From: Acanthococcus lagerstroemiae
Taxonomy: Eukaryota; Arthropoda; Insecta; Hemiptera; Eriococcidae
Reading direction: 5' to 3'
Assembly: GCA_031841125.1 (NCBI GenBank)
Contig: CM063107.1
Span: 46,761,497 to 46,825,496, forward strand
Length of the DNA stretch: 64,000 bases
The notes under the pieces: model-generated
Seen by the model: the letters and a program-made list of their open reading frames with translations, nothing else
What the model was told of the DNA's origin: nothing
Databases searched by the model: none
Part shown: positions 34,276-45,456 of the stretch, one piece after another
How positions within the stretch are numbered: the first letter of the stretch is position 1
Layout of the letters: the number at the start of each line of letters is the position of its first letter
Position numbers and translations under genes: made by a program

Positions 34276-36115
34276 AGAAAAAAAACACGTATAATTTTCA
34301 AAAAGTAATAGCCTACATATGATAGTACTAATTCCATGGTAGTACACTGAGCTAAAAAGAAGTACTGGTACTACCAAAAGTAGTATGTCTGGTCACAGTA
34401 GGTACATTCCTAATATAATTCAGCACAAAATAATTGGAGGAGTCTAAAACTTGAAGTTTTCAACGACAAAAAAATCGTCTCATTCATTGAGTCAACTTAA
34501 ACGGATGCACAATACGTAGTCAGCTCAAAATTTTTAAGTTAAACAAGTAGCACAATTTTTTTTAGACATTCTTCAAATTCGTAGGGTATATTCCTAATTG
34601 AGTACAAAATGATAAAATGTGTCTAAAGTTTGGAATTAAAAAACAAGCGACCTCGCGGATCGCGAGGTAGTAACAGGGTGTTTGCCATTGGGAATATGTA
34701 AATTGTAGAAGCGCTAGTGTAGAATAGGTATTTTTTGATAAGCGAATGATGCTCTGCTCTGAATCTGAAGTCCTCTTTTCGTCCCCCCCCCGGACCCGGG
34801 AACATAAAAGCTCAGGACGCTACACGCACATCATAGAAGTTCAAGGCTTCGAACTGTGAAGCTGCAAACTACAATCACCGGCAGACTTTGATCAACACAG
34901 AACATACTAGAAAACTAGAATACATTTCCATTTTCCGTTTAATTCATTCCAAGTGGCAAGCAGAAATCAAGCACTCTACTTTTACAAGACAAAAAATAAA
35001 TTCAAAGGACATAAATCCAAGGAATTTAAAAAGTCAGGAGTTTCAACAAATATGAACTGTCAATTGCTGATAACAATTCAGAGGGACAGGAATTTTGTTT
35101 CGATTCAAATAAACGAGGAATTTTACTTTCATTCAAATAAAGTTGTGTTCTCACTTCAGAAAACGCACATTAATGTGTTCTCACTCCTCATTACAATGTT
35201 TATAAGACGAAAAGACATTAGCTCTATGCTCCACTACTGTGAATTCGTGAACTGTTAATGCGAGAAAAATAATCTGTCATTTCAAAAACAAAACGTGATC
35301 TGCCAATTATTTATTCACGTTTTTCATCAATTCCGCTACACGATTATAATAGAAGTTCAACTTCGTGGTTGAAGCTTAAAGGCATGTTGATGCTCGATCC
35401 TGACTGATAATGAAAGAGGAAAGTAAATAGTCAAACGAGAAACGAAATATTCATGAAAGACCTCTGAAACAGAATACCAAAATTACCAATTACTTAATAC
35501 TGCTAACATTTTTTATGAGACATAACTCACATCGCATTATTCCTCGGAAAATTTCCAGATAAGAGTACCACAGAATGTTGCTTGTACTTGGTTCGATTCA
35601 AATACATTATACACGCTAATTCAACTGAGAACCCATTTCATACAAACAAACAATACACTTACCTTTTCTAAATCCAGTTAATTGTCTTCACTTTCTTTGA
35701 GGAAATAGTTCCTTTTGTAGAGCAGAGTCGCACAATTATACTGTTATGACATGAGTAAAATACGAATCGAACCACACGCCTCCGCCTGAAGACCGATCTA
35801 ACGATCTAAACGCAACTGAGCTAAAACTGAACTATGAGCTATAAACAATTCACTCGTATTTAAAGAAAAAAAAATGAAAAAGCAATTGCAATAGAGTGTT
35901 TGCTTGCAGCGCCCCGCGCGGCAAACACCCTAAAAAATTATTTACATGTTAAATAGGATCTAAAATTTTCAAAACCGAAAGGTGACGTGATTTAAAATTT
36001 TAAAATCAAAAGCAGAAGCCTTTTTTTTAAAAGAAATTTCTCAAATTTAAAGGATACATCCTTAATTGAGGTTAAAATTACTAATGAGTAGAACTTTCCG
36101 AAGTTTTTATCTATT
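34151..36115. other. AT-rich stretch, nothing recognised
   Basis: Holds a T-run of about 29 bases at 34242-34270 and a small CCTCGCGGATCGCGAGG palindrome at 34651-34667. GTGTTTGCTTGCAGCGCCCC (35898) resembles GTGCTTGTAGCGCCGCACTG (21537), probably ends of another repeat. No gene. Confidence 0.4.
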
Positions 36116-36161
36116 GGCGGAGCGTATGGCGATGCACGCATGCCAAAGTGAGACTCCTCAG
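36116..36161 (-). repeat. SINE2-like repeat, split part 1
   Basis: GTATGGCGATGCACGCATGC, then CAAAGTGAGACTCCTCAG, where the family is cut by the 4.2-kb hAT. It continues at 40378. Confidence 0.9.
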
Positions 36162-36904
36162 CAGGGTTGTTGTTCCCTGGTGTAAATTTATTGTTATTTT
36201 ACGCGCAGAATAACGTAAAATAACTCACGTAGAATAATTGAGTTATTTTATATCATCCTATGTTTGGTGTAGAATAACGTAAAATAATGAAATATTAAGT
36301 TTTTCAACCAAGAACAACTGTTTAAAATTAAAAAAAAAAAATGGGAAATAATTACGTACACTTTCGCTTTCGTTGTTTTTTATTTTCATTTTAAAAGTAT
36401 TTTTGCAGATTGTATAAAAGATCCTTTGGAACACCTTATTTTAATTTAATATTATATAATAAGTAATTCACTCTTAAATATCGTACGTAATTCGTAAATC
36501 GTAATTGTAATCAATTTCAATTTTCATTAATTTTCACCACATGGCTCTATAAATCGTCGGATCAATGCGATTTGGAGCTGTATCCAATTTTTCTCGAAAA
36601 TGAAATTTTGGTATCATTGGAAAGGTAATTTCATGCTGCATCGAAGCAGGGGCGGAAATAGAGCGAAATCTTGGGGGGGGGGCTGAAGCCCCAGCGCCTA
36701 AAATCTTCTATACTTATATAAAAATGAATGTATGTCTGTCTGTGTATGTCCTTCATATTTCTATGGAAATTTCTGTATAGACACTTTACTACACTGTTCA
36801 TCCAATCGCCATGAAACTTTGGGAAGTTGTTATCAAACTTTGGTAAGTTGTTCAATACACTCTCGCGAAGGTTTGGGGGGGCAATAGTGGGGTATGCTCC
36901 CCCG

Positions 36905-37440
36905 ACATGCTCCTGTTACTATGACGTCATACTACTGAGTATATTTGAGCGAAAACCGTGCCTCAGTGGTTGACATTTCCATGGAAATTTCTATTCACAA
37001 CACCGGCTGCAAACTGCACGTGTCTCCTGCAGCGACACAGTTGTAACATTTTAAATGCTTTCGTGTCCTATTAAAACAAATTCCATGGAAATTTCGCTAT
37101 CAACAACACGGCTGCAGACTGTAGTCGCACAGGGCGCAGCAAAGATCAAGATCAATGAGGACATGGCTGGAAGAAAAATAAATTTCCATGGAAATGTTAG
37201 CCACTAAACTAATTTGTTACCATGAAGAGCTAAATCATACGGACTGGCTTCGTGTCGGGGGTATGGTACGGTTTTCGCTCAAGTACACCCATGGCTGGAA
37301 GAAAATGGAAATATCAACCACTGAACTTAATAGTCTCCATAACAGCTAAATAACTGCGAGCTGAACTGAGCTAGAATCTAGAAATGAGAAGAGAAAAGAA
37401 GAAGAACTGTAGTCATGCAGGGCGCAGCAATGATCAAGAT
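36905..37440. repeat. Satellite-like module, inverted relative to 19062
   Basis: TTTCCATGGAAATTTC, CGGCTGCA, GCGCAGCAAAGATCAAGATC and GAGCGAAAACCGTG recur several times and continue at 37667-37745 after the MITE. The same blocks occur at 19062-19424 in opposite orientation. Confidence 0.75.
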
Positions 37441-37658
37441 CATAGGCGCACCCAGAAATTATCTAAGGAGGGGGCTAAATTCGAAGCAAGTTAGGTCTCA
37501 AAAATATGATTCTAACGTTCAAACGCTAGGCACTTTTGGTAGATAACATCAGTTGAATATAAATATTTGTAACTTGTGGAATAACATTTAAAATTTTCAA
37601 GGGACGGCTGAGTCTAAGGGGGGCTATAGCCCCTAGCCCCCCTTTGGGTGCGCCACTG
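37441..37658. mobile_element. hAT MITE, 218 bp, perfect 8-bp TSD
   Basis: The left end CATAGGCGCACCCAGA and the complement of the right end CAGTGGCGCACCCAAA match. ATCAAGAT flanks both sides (37433-37440 and 37659-37666). The uninterrupted form of the target (GATCAAGATCAATGA) exists at 37147-37161. Confidence 0.95.
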
Positions 37659-38009
37659 ATCAAGATCAATGACCACATGGCCGGAGTTACGGGTTTCGCT
37701 CAAGTATATATCCATGGCTAGAAGAAAAATAAATTTCCATGAAAATGTCAACCACTGAATTCGTGTTGGGGGAGCGAGTCAGGGAGACCTCACGACTGTT
37801 GTTGTTGTGCTTATTTTTGGCTATCCATGGAAATGGTGAGAGAGTACACCTTGTCACGACTGTTGCTGTCGTGAAGGCTCATAACGTATGTAGTTATATG
37901 GAACGTTTTTTTTTAATTTTTCAGTTTTCTACTGTTATTGCCTTTAGTGTGATTTACAATGCTACGAACCACGAGATATAATTGTTCACAACGAGGCCGT
38001 AATGCAATT

Positions 38010-39600
38010 AGACTTCGCAACATTGCGAATCAATCCAACCCATTTTCAAAATGTTGGGACTCACGTTGTTTCTGAACTATGTGATTCAATTGTAGATAGG
38101 AGACTTAAAAAGGGGTAGGATACATGTATGGCATTCACTGATACTGAAAAAGCTTTTCACAATACTTCGCAATATTGCGAATCAATCCAACCAATATTCA
38201 ACATTTTGGGACTTACATTGTTTCTTAAAACTATGTTGTTCAATTGTAGATGGAAGACTTTTAAAAAGGCTCAGATACATGTGCGGCATTTCGTTGATAC
38301 TGAAAAAGCTTTTGATAATGTTAAATGGGATCAAATGTTTGATATTCTAAAAAGAATAGGAATAAAGAAGAAAGTCAAGTTATTTTAAACTTATAATAAC
38401 AGACAGAAAACTACATTTTTAGAATAGAAGGAGAAAAGGGTGAGGCAAATATAAAAAAAGGTGTATGGCAGGGGTGCTTGTTATCTCCAGTATTATTTAA
38501 TTTGTACATACAGTGGGATATAAAAGAAATAAAATAAACATTTGAAGCAGGTGTAACCATACATGGAAAGCGAGTAAAGATGCTCAGGTTTGCAGATGAT
38601 ATTGTCTTATTGACTGAAAGAAGTACTGATTTGGAAAATATTTTAAATAGAATGGAGGAAATTTTGAGTTAGAATATTGTATGAAAATATTAAAAAAAAT
38701 GAAACTAAAGTGATGGTATGTAATCGATATGAACATGATAGCTTAAAATAAAAATTGTTCAGGGAAAAATTGAGGAAGTACGCGAATTTTGCTATATCAG
38801 GAGTAAATAACAAAAGTTGGAAGGTGTAAAAGGGATATTAGTAGTAGAATAGCCCAAGCTACATTATAATTTTATCGAAGAAGTAATTTATGTTAATCAA
38901 AAACAAATCTGGAAATCAAAAAATTATTTTTGGAAACTTATGTTTGGGGTGTAGCGTTTTATGAATGTAAAATTTGGACCATAGGAAAATTAGAGAAGAG
39001 AAGGATCGAAGCTTTTGAAATGTGATGCTATAGGCCGGTACTTAATATCAAATAGCCGCATATAACGTAAGAAATGAGGAAGTACTTAACAGAGTAGCAG
39101 GTAAAATGGATATTTGGATCAGTCCCGTAGCCATGGAGGGCAAGCTGGGGCTGAGCCCTCGCTAATGGTATCTTGAGCCCCTCTAGGCAAAGATACCACC
39201 ATTTAAAAAAAACCATCGTTACGCTGAACGAGAAAGAAAAAAGGGATGAAGAGAATTAATGTCACAGAAACATTTTAAAATTTAGAACAAGAACTTAGTT
39301 AACTAATTTGGGACTCTTGGATTGGGAATAGGATTTGTATGTAATGGCCCCAGTACACTCTCACTAAATTACCCGAGCCTGTTTAGACAACGAGGCGAGA
39401 CACCCATTGAAATAAAACATAAAACCCATGTACACTTTTCTCTTCGCCTGTAAAAAAATGTCGACCTCGGCCCTCCAAAAGGTTCATAGGGCCCCACCCA
39501 CACTTAAACTCTGGCTACTGGGCTGATTCGGGATTGTTTGAAGATGAGGAATCACGATAGATTGTCTAGGATAACTTCATAAAAATCCAAAAAATCATAG
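38010..39600 (+). pseudogene. LINE reverse transcriptase fragment, broken, with internal duplication
   Basis: The + strand gives HFVDTEKAFDNVKWDQMFDI (motif A with catalytic Asp), GCLLSPVLFNLYIQWDIKEI, VKMLRFADDIVLLTE (FADD active site), EEVREFCY, and YVWGVAFYECKIWTIGKLEK followed by RRIEAFEM-stop-CYR. Stops and frame changes are many. The C-terminal wording is common in RTE/CR1-group elements with craniofacial development protein 2-like endonucleases, as in the scrap at 325-520. A segment of about 155 bp that includes motif A is repeated (38012-38162 and 38166-38318). A MITE (39120-39525) interrupts it. Confidence 0.8.
39120..39525. mobile_element. Probable hAT MITE, 406 bp, in the LINE
   Basis: The left end CAGTCCCGTAGCCATGG and the complement of the right end CAGCCCAGTAGCCAGAG match. 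The flanks ATTTGGAT and ATTCGGGA agree only partly. LINE-like sequence resumes after it. Confidence 0.6.
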
Positions 39601-39610
39601 CCCCCCCCCC

Positions 39611-39662
39611 CAAAAAAAAAAAAAATAAAAATAAATAAATAAATAAATAAATAAACAAATAA
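39611..39662. repeat. A-rich and (AAAT)n microsatellite
   Basis: A C-run and A-run at 39601-39625, followed by about seven AAAT units. Confidence 0.9.
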
Positions 39663-40377
39663 TAAGATTTTTCTCTGTAATGCTTCTTTTGTAAGAAAGA
39701 AAAAAAAAGAGCACAATATCACAAACGATAATAGCGGTACTCGTATAGTTTTCCATTTTCCATTTAGGGGGCTAATTTTGAAACTGGGGGGGCTTTGCCC
39801 CCACTAGCCCCTCTCTATTTCCGCCTCTGATCGAAGAGAACATTGTATTTAATGCTGCGTTCAATAATGTTGTTTTAAATTTAAAAAGAGTAAAAGTGTC
39901 ATATACCGTTTTAATGCACATTATTCGCTCCAGTTAGATGAATAAGTTGATTTCCAAATTACTGTTGCTCTTATGGAAGTTTACTATTGGCACAAAACGC
40001 GCTTATAAACAACTAATACATTGAAATTGGAGCCGTTTTAAGTTCATAAAAAATGAAAACTAGGGACCTCAGTCTCTGAATTCGTCTATTATATAACCGA
40101 GGAAAACATTTTATTGACTAGAAAAAGCGAATTCAAGTCACATATATTCTTATGGTGATAACGTCCATGATCACCTTTCCAGGAAATTTCCCGCGGCAGG
40201 GCTATCAACTTCAGAAACTGCAAGTTTTAGCGCTTATGCAGCATTACAGACTACATCACCTTATCACTGTTATCAGTCATTATTCTATGCGATTTTACGT
40301 TTATTTTACACCATTATTCTGCATTATTTTACACGCAATGTAAAATAACTTATTTTACATGTAGAGGAACAACCCTG

Positions 40378-40690
40378 CTCCTCAGACACCGCACTTCTGG
40401 CCCCGGAAACTACCCCTTCGAGTATAGCATCAGTGACCAGAGGGATGCATTGAGGTTGTCCCGGACCCCCGTGCTGCCTGTCCGCTTGGGCCACTATGAG
40501 ACACCCTACTAACCGTGGCAACGCTCACCCAGCATTAACCTGGAATTCCGGTACACCACAGCCGGACGCGTTTCTCCCCTTCGCCCCTCACCCCCACGTC
40601 TTGGTACGTGTGAAGAGGCAGAAATGTGGCGACGGCGAGGTGAGCCCTGCCACAGGGTCTGTAGAAGCTTAAGGCTGGTACAGAGTCGAC
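40378..40690 (-). repeat. SINE2-like repeat, split part 2
   Basis: Continues part 1 with CTCCTCAGACACCGCAC, CCCCTTCGAGTATAG, CATCAGTGACCAGAGGGA and CGCCCCTCACCCCCACGTCT. Total family length without the insertion is about 350 bp. Confidence 0.85.
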
Positions 40691-41379
40691 TCAATAATAG
40701 ATTTTTTGCAATACTTAAAGTTTGAAAATGTCTAAAAAATCAAATTTATCCCAGAACTGTTGTCTGTGGTAAGATACAAATTCAGGGAGTTGATCACCCA
40801 ACTTTCTAAAATGTGGGAAAAAACGGACACCCTGATATATTATTAATGTATTATTCTATGTGCAAAATTTCGAACTCAGTGCGCGATTTGAAGACATTAA
40901 TATTCCGAATTCTAAAAACAGTTCAAAATAGCCTATTTCCATTCTACCTTACTCTTTTTCATTTGCTCTCAACCAAAGCCCTGGAATCCGCCCCTTCGAG
41001 CATTACTTAAGGGACGTCGAGGAGCCTGTTAGGGCTGTCTTAGCCATCTTCACTTCTTGCCGGAAAGCGGCCCTTCACTCTACCTTAGTATTCAGGGTTA
41101 TTTGGACCCCGCCTACTTTACAGAATTTTTGGTAGATACGAAAAAATATCGAGAGATCTTCTTTGTGAAGAATTCGAAGAGCTTTAATTTTTGCAATCAA
41201 CCATTTTACATTTTCGTCCATATTAGGTATATAGTTATTGAACAAATTCCGATTTCGACCCATTCTTTTTCCACAGTTGTGACTCCAGGGGGGAGGGGGT
41301 GTTCTGACGGGTGGGTTTCAATCTTGAGATTGATCCGTATGTATTTTAGCACCATATACTAGATTTTATGTTTTTGTGA
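40691..41379. other. Intergenic, with one SINE1 fragment
   Basis: No coding frame was recognised. It ends where CpG density rises toward the exon at 42.4 kb. Confidence 0.4.
40962..41073 (-). repeat. SINE1, 5'-truncated copy
   Basis: TTTGCTCTCAACC, TGGAATCCGCCCCTTCGAG and GTTAGGGCTGTCTTAGCC are the reverse of the SINE1 body and tail. The tRNA head is missing, as expected from truncated reverse transcription. Confidence 0.8.
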
Positions 41380-42386
41380 CGAAACGCGCGATTCTCGAGG
41401 AATTGGGCTCCAGTGCCCAGCCCTATGTACTGCTACAAAAGATCGAACCACATCGTGAGCTCCGGCGAGATACAAATCACCGTTGACAAGCGGCCTTTAA
41501 AAATGGAGTTGATACGTAATTAATATATACATGTGTACGCGTTGCACAGCGGTGAAAAAGCAGATTACCAATTTAATGGTATAAGTGGCGTAAGGAGCAG
41601 AGGGTAAGAGGGTGCGAGGCACGATGAGAGCAGAGATGGCGAACGTGGTGATGCCAACTAGTTGGACAGAGAGCGAAAGAGGAAGTGCGAGGGACAGGTG
41701 TGTGAAAAAGAATAACGTCGGCATTATCCGAAGCCCTGTACTAGAAAATACTATACACAATAACGCTTTATTTAGTAGCGGTTTTACAGACGAAGGGATT
41801 ACTATAACAAAGTCGCCTTACGATAATATTTTTATTATGAAGCGTCACCCATCCGGCAAACGCGGTAACGCGGTACGGTTGGTTAAGTTCACGATAAGGA
41901 TGGCATATTGACAGAGTATTGGGGAGAGCGGCGACAATAAGGAAAATACGATTGGTTCGCGTCTTATCAGCGAATACGTTAGGCTCCGCCTTCCGCATCT
42001 CTGGACCAGAAAAGATTTTCGAGTCTGTGTGTCTACGCCTTTATAGTTCGTACACAGTGCCAACTCGGGTAATTCCCGTTCCTAATTAGTATCGTTTAGA
42101 AGAGCTCGTGGAAATACACATATCAACCGTTTTTGTTGTTTCTTTTTTCGCTTTTCTCTTTCTCGGTTTTTTCCTCTTTCTCTCTTTTTCTCTTAACGGT
42201 TATCGCGATTAATAAAAGTTTTAACAACGAGTAATACGCTCTATGTTCGTCGGGTAAATAGTCACGCGATTTTCAGGAGAGACGTCGGGTATATAGCGTA
42301 ATCCGTGATCCCTGATCCTTGTTTCTTTTTTTTTTACATATTATTTTCTCGAATGCGGCGGACCAGACGCCAGTAATTCGTTGGCT
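41380..42386 (+). promoter_or_regulatory. CpG-rich promoter and 5' UTR of the homeobox-like gene
   Basis: Dense CpG, no transposon match, and direct continuity with the exon suggest promoter DNA. Visible elements are an inverted CCAAT (ATTGG, 41951-41955), TAATTAG-type homeodomain sites near 42083 and GATTAATAAAAG near 42208, a pyrimidine tract of about 65 bases at 42134-42197, and a TATA-like GGTATATAG at 42288-42296, about 90 bases before the ATG. The transcription start is not determined. Confidence 0.5.
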
Positions 42387-42675
42387 ATGGATACGGACAG
42401 TAGTGACGATATGTCGGCGTCCACCGCGGCCGCCGGTTTCGCGAATCTCGAAATGTTTTTGAGGCAGCATCGGGCCGCAGTGAACGCGTTTAGCCTGAAT
42501 TTGCGTGCGGCGACACCGAACGCCGGTAATGTCGATTTGTGCACCAGCACGACGGTCAATACGGCCGACCACCAGAAGCTGACGCCGCCGAAGCACCACA
42601 CCATCGACGCCATATTAGGACTAAAATCCAGCAAAGACTTCAAGATGGACAGGACGCCCGAGCTCGAGTCCAGCG
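42387..42675 (+). CDS. First coding exon of a probable Rx/Rax-like homeobox gene
   Basis: ATG at 42387 is in good context (G at -3 and +4) and opens 96 codons plus one base to a splice donor (G|GTAAGC, GT at 42676), a phase-1 junction. The protein starts with an acidic Ser-rich stretch (MDTDSSDDMS), then GFANLEMFLRQHRAAVNAFS, and has an octapeptide HHTIDAILGL at residues 70-79. This is the eh1-like repressor motif that precedes the homeodomain in Rx/Rax and some other paired-class proteins, where it recruits Groucho. Codon use and CpG content differ sharply from the surroundings. Rx is my best guess; homeobrain or another paired-class gene is possible. The homeobox exon is not in the window. 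Reading on past the donor adds 31 unlikely codons. Confidence 0.6.
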
Positions 42676-43529
42676 GTAAGCGCGGCCTTCACTCTTGTTT
42701 GATGTACTCGTGTCGGATAGCTTGCATAGCGAGAGCCTGTGCTCTTATCAAACTTTATGCTCAGGTTTGAGAGCAAAATAGTCGGCGGTAACGTCTAGTG
42801 ATGTACGCTCTCATAGATTTCTTCCCGGGTGGCACGCCTGACTGCAAATGTGTCCCGAGCCTTTCAACCTATTGTGGCCTTGTGGGCCCTTTTTGTCGCA
42901 ATCCACATCACTGAACAATTTTTTTATTATTGACAGCCCTAACAGCCTCCCCGACGTCTCTGAAGTAATACTCGAAAGGGTGAATTCCAGGGCTCGGGTT
43001 GAAAGCGAAATTAGAAAAAAGTAAGGCTTCTTACCTTTTGCATTCCAAGAATTTAATCTTCGGGCCGTGCCTGCCGGGAAGGAATGTAAGAAGGAATCTG
43101 TTGGGAGGAAATCTATTTTCCATTTCTTATCAGGATCGAGAGAGCAGAGAAAGTATGCGTGCTCGCATTGATGCGTCAGTCTTTCAGAGTCAAAGTGGTG
43201 TTACTGGCGATGGAAAGTTGGCTTCGATGCGTGAGGCATTTATCTAATAATGCTTGAACATTGAACACATTCTGTGTCACCATCTTTTCTCCATTTTGCA
43301 TAAAATGCAGCTTTGTGACCCTTCTGGCCCCGCAGTCTTTTGCTATCGCTTTTCTTTCTTTACTTGTCTTGGCATCTCGCTGATGAGGGTAATTCGGGTT
43401 ATTCGTTGGCACGAGCAATACATCAAAGTTATCCTAGAGTAATTAAGGTTCCAACTTTAAATGATGTTTCTCTGTCTCTGGCCTTTCCTATTTTCTTTTC
43501 AACTTTGTAAGTGATATTGACAGACTTGA
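42676..43529 (+). other. Start of inferred first intron
   Basis: Begins at the GTAAGC donor. It holds a SINE1 fragment and short featureless frames (42999-43247). No acceptor leading to a homeobox was found to the end of the window. Confidence 0.45.
42932..43020 (+). repeat. SINE1, 5'-truncated copy
   Basis: GACAGCCCTAACAGCCTCCC, GAAGTAATACTCGAAAGGGT and GAAATTAGAAAAAA match the SINE1 3' half. Confidence 0.85.
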
Positions 43530-43929
43530 ATAATGTTGGTGTAGATGTGAAACGGCATCTATATAAAATGGGAAGTGCATTTTTTGTCCCAGTGCTTCTC
43601 AGCGGTTTCAGTCGTTCTATAGCAGTCGAATTCTGCGGCGGTTTCCCAGGGCTAGAAGTCACCTCCACTGCACCAGTATCATCATGTGGTAAGATTACAG
43701 TTATAACCGTCACCTATGTATTTCCTCTCATACATTATTTTTGTTCCCGAGCATCAATGGAAATTTTACACTACTGGGCTCAAAAACCTTGAAAATTGGA
43801 TGATTCCAGCATCATAAGTAGTCTGTGGATTAATGAAATCATGCACGACTCGGACAGAGTCCATTGAAGCCCTTTCCCCTCACAAATGTAAATCTCTAGT
43901 AATGTCGGAATTGTTGTGGCTAGTGATGT

Positions 43930-44156
43930 CACCTTTTTCTTCTTCTAATTTTGCTCTCAACCCGAGCTCTGGAATCCGCTCTCTCGAGCACTACCCCAGA
44001 GACAACGGGGAGGTTGTTAGGGCTGTTTTAGCCCTCTTCTCTTCTTGTCGAAAAACCGGCCTAGGTCGAAATGTAGCCAACTGCTACGTGGGCTTCAACC
44101 CGGGACCTCCGGATTCCGAGACCAGCGCGCTGTCCACTCTGCCTACCAGACCCCTA
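43930..44156 (-). repeat. SINE1, full copy with 15-bp TSD
   Basis: TGTGGCTAGTGATGT flanks both sides (43915-43929 and 44157-44171). On the minus strand it has the tRNA-like head with GGGTTGAAGCCC as box B, and ends in a TTTTGC/TTCTAATTTT-type tail on the + strand. Long TSD and a variable tail are the marks of LINE-driven retroposition. The 110-codon + frame is not a gene. Confidence 0.92.
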
Positions 44157-44270
44157 TGTGGCTAGTGATGTACATTTGAGAGTAAATCTAAATATATTCC
44201 CAATATAGATTCCTTACCTTCTTGGGAATCTATGAGAATGTTTCTTCATCAACCTAAAAAGCGCTTCAGT

Positions 44271-44362
44271 ATATGAGGAGTTATCTGTCAAAAGGGCGTC
44301 CGTTCCATAAGAAATACCTTGAACGGACGCTCTTTTGACTTTTGACAGATAACTCCTCATAT
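44271..44362. mobile_element. Palindromic MITE, 92 bp
   Basis: The left arm (44271-44305), ATATGAGGAGTTATCTGTCA plus 15 bases, is mirrored by 44321-44362. The right arm carries a 7-bp duplication (TTTTGAC). Possible TA target. Confidence 0.8.
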
Positions 44363-44387
44363 GTAGATTCTGTTCCAGCCGTGCGTA

Positions 44388-45456
44388 GAGTAGAGGGGGG
44401 GGGGGATAAGATGACGCACGGAGGCAAGATGACTTTCAGTCATCAGTCATGTCTCGTTAGTAAAATAATTTTTGGCAACATTTGTTATTTTCTTTGGTTC
44501 GGAGAATAAAAATTAGCAATACGAAGTTTCATCCGGTTTTGTTGATATTTGTAGGCATGCTCAACGTGATAAGAAAATGTGGTTTTTCATCTAATTTTTG
44601 ACGTGAAAATGTTAACGTTCACTGATGATTCAGTCGTTTAAAATGTAATACTCGTAATTACATAAAATACAACATGAATATGCGAGGCAAGGAACCCTTT
44701 TAATATATCCACCACTTCAATTGCTGATTAGATCACTTATAATTTGTTATAATGTGTGATAAAACTCATGTGCAGGGTAAGATAAATCCTCTTTGGATTC
44801 AAGTGTTTTACATACCTAATTAAATACTATTTTTAATTGTTATTGAAATGCAATCCCTGCGGTTAATTACTGAAAAAGACTGATACATATTTGCACGGAT
44901 TGCTAATTTTATTTGCATGTTTTCTAATTTTAATGAAGAATTTTTAGCAGTTTTGTATGTAACTAGTCTGTAGCTTCTTGCCCCAAAGAAAAAATCATCA
45001 TGTTCTAAGGAAATAACCATATTGCCCCAGCTGTGGAGGCAAGATGAGTTTTTTTTTTTTTTTTTTTTTTTTTTAAATAAGTATTATAAAAGAATTTCAA
45101 AAGCTTCAAAAATGGAAAAACATGTTCAAATTATATTAAAAAAATATTCTTTTTGATATTCAGCGTGAAATAATGTGTTCAAAATTGTTCAAAGATTAAA
45201 GAGTTTTCAGAAGTTTTATATGTACCTAGTCTGTAGTCATCTGCCCCCCCCCCCCCAAGATGAGTAATGATACTTTTTTTTCTAAAAAAAAACATTATAA
45301 AAAGATTTCAAAAGCTTCAAAAATAATTTAAAAAATTGGAAAACGGAAAAACATGTTCAAATTGTATCTTAAAAAGTATTTTTTTGATATTCAGAGTGAA
45401 ATAAAACGTCCAAAATTCTTGAAAGTTTAGGTACGTCAACTTGTCCCCCTCTACTC
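44388..45456. mobile_element. TA-flanked inverted-repeat element, 1.07 kb
   Basis: GAGTAGAGGGGG...ACAAG/TGACG-type ends lie on the left (44388) and are inverted on the right (CCCCCTCTACTC, ending 45456), each next to TA (44386-44387 and 45457-45458). A TA TSD suggests a Tc1/mariner-type element. Inside, a segment of about 240 bp (GGCAAGATGAGT, TTTCAAAAGCTTCAAAAA, GAAAAACATGTTCAAAT, GATATTCAG) is repeated near 45040-45240 and 45255-45425. No transposase was found. Confidence 0.75.

Larger units (their letters stand above)
36647..39829. mobile_element. hAT-like element, 3.2 kb, nested
   Basis: The left end CAGGGGCGGAAATAGAG and the complement of the right end CAGAGGCGGAAATAGAG match at 16/17 positions. 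ATCGAAG flanks both sides (36640-36646 and 39830-39836), a perfect 7-bp TSD. The interior is entirely other repeats. Confidence 0.85.
36162..40377. mobile_element. hAT element, 4.2 kb, inserted in a SINE2 copy
   Basis: The left end CAGGGTTGTTGTTCCC and the complement of the right end CAGGGTTGTTCCTCTA match. CTCCTCAG flanks both sides (36154-36161 and 40378-40385). Rejoining across one TSD copy restores SINE2 continuity, which proves the insertion. Both ends are packed with TTTTAC/GTAAAA motifs, probably subterminal binding sites. Most of the length is the nested element 36647-39829. No transposase was found. Confidence 0.95.

Noticed and set aside
33029..34400. Complete hAT with ends CAGTGTTGCCAGATG (33029) and GGTCACAG (34390)
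   Set aside because: The ends are only loosely alike and the flanks do not match, so only the transposase pseudogene is claimed.
42676..42770. Extension of the homeobox-like exon to the stop at 42770
   Set aside because: It reads through a consensus GTAAGC donor and the added 31 codons lose the codon bias and show no domain.
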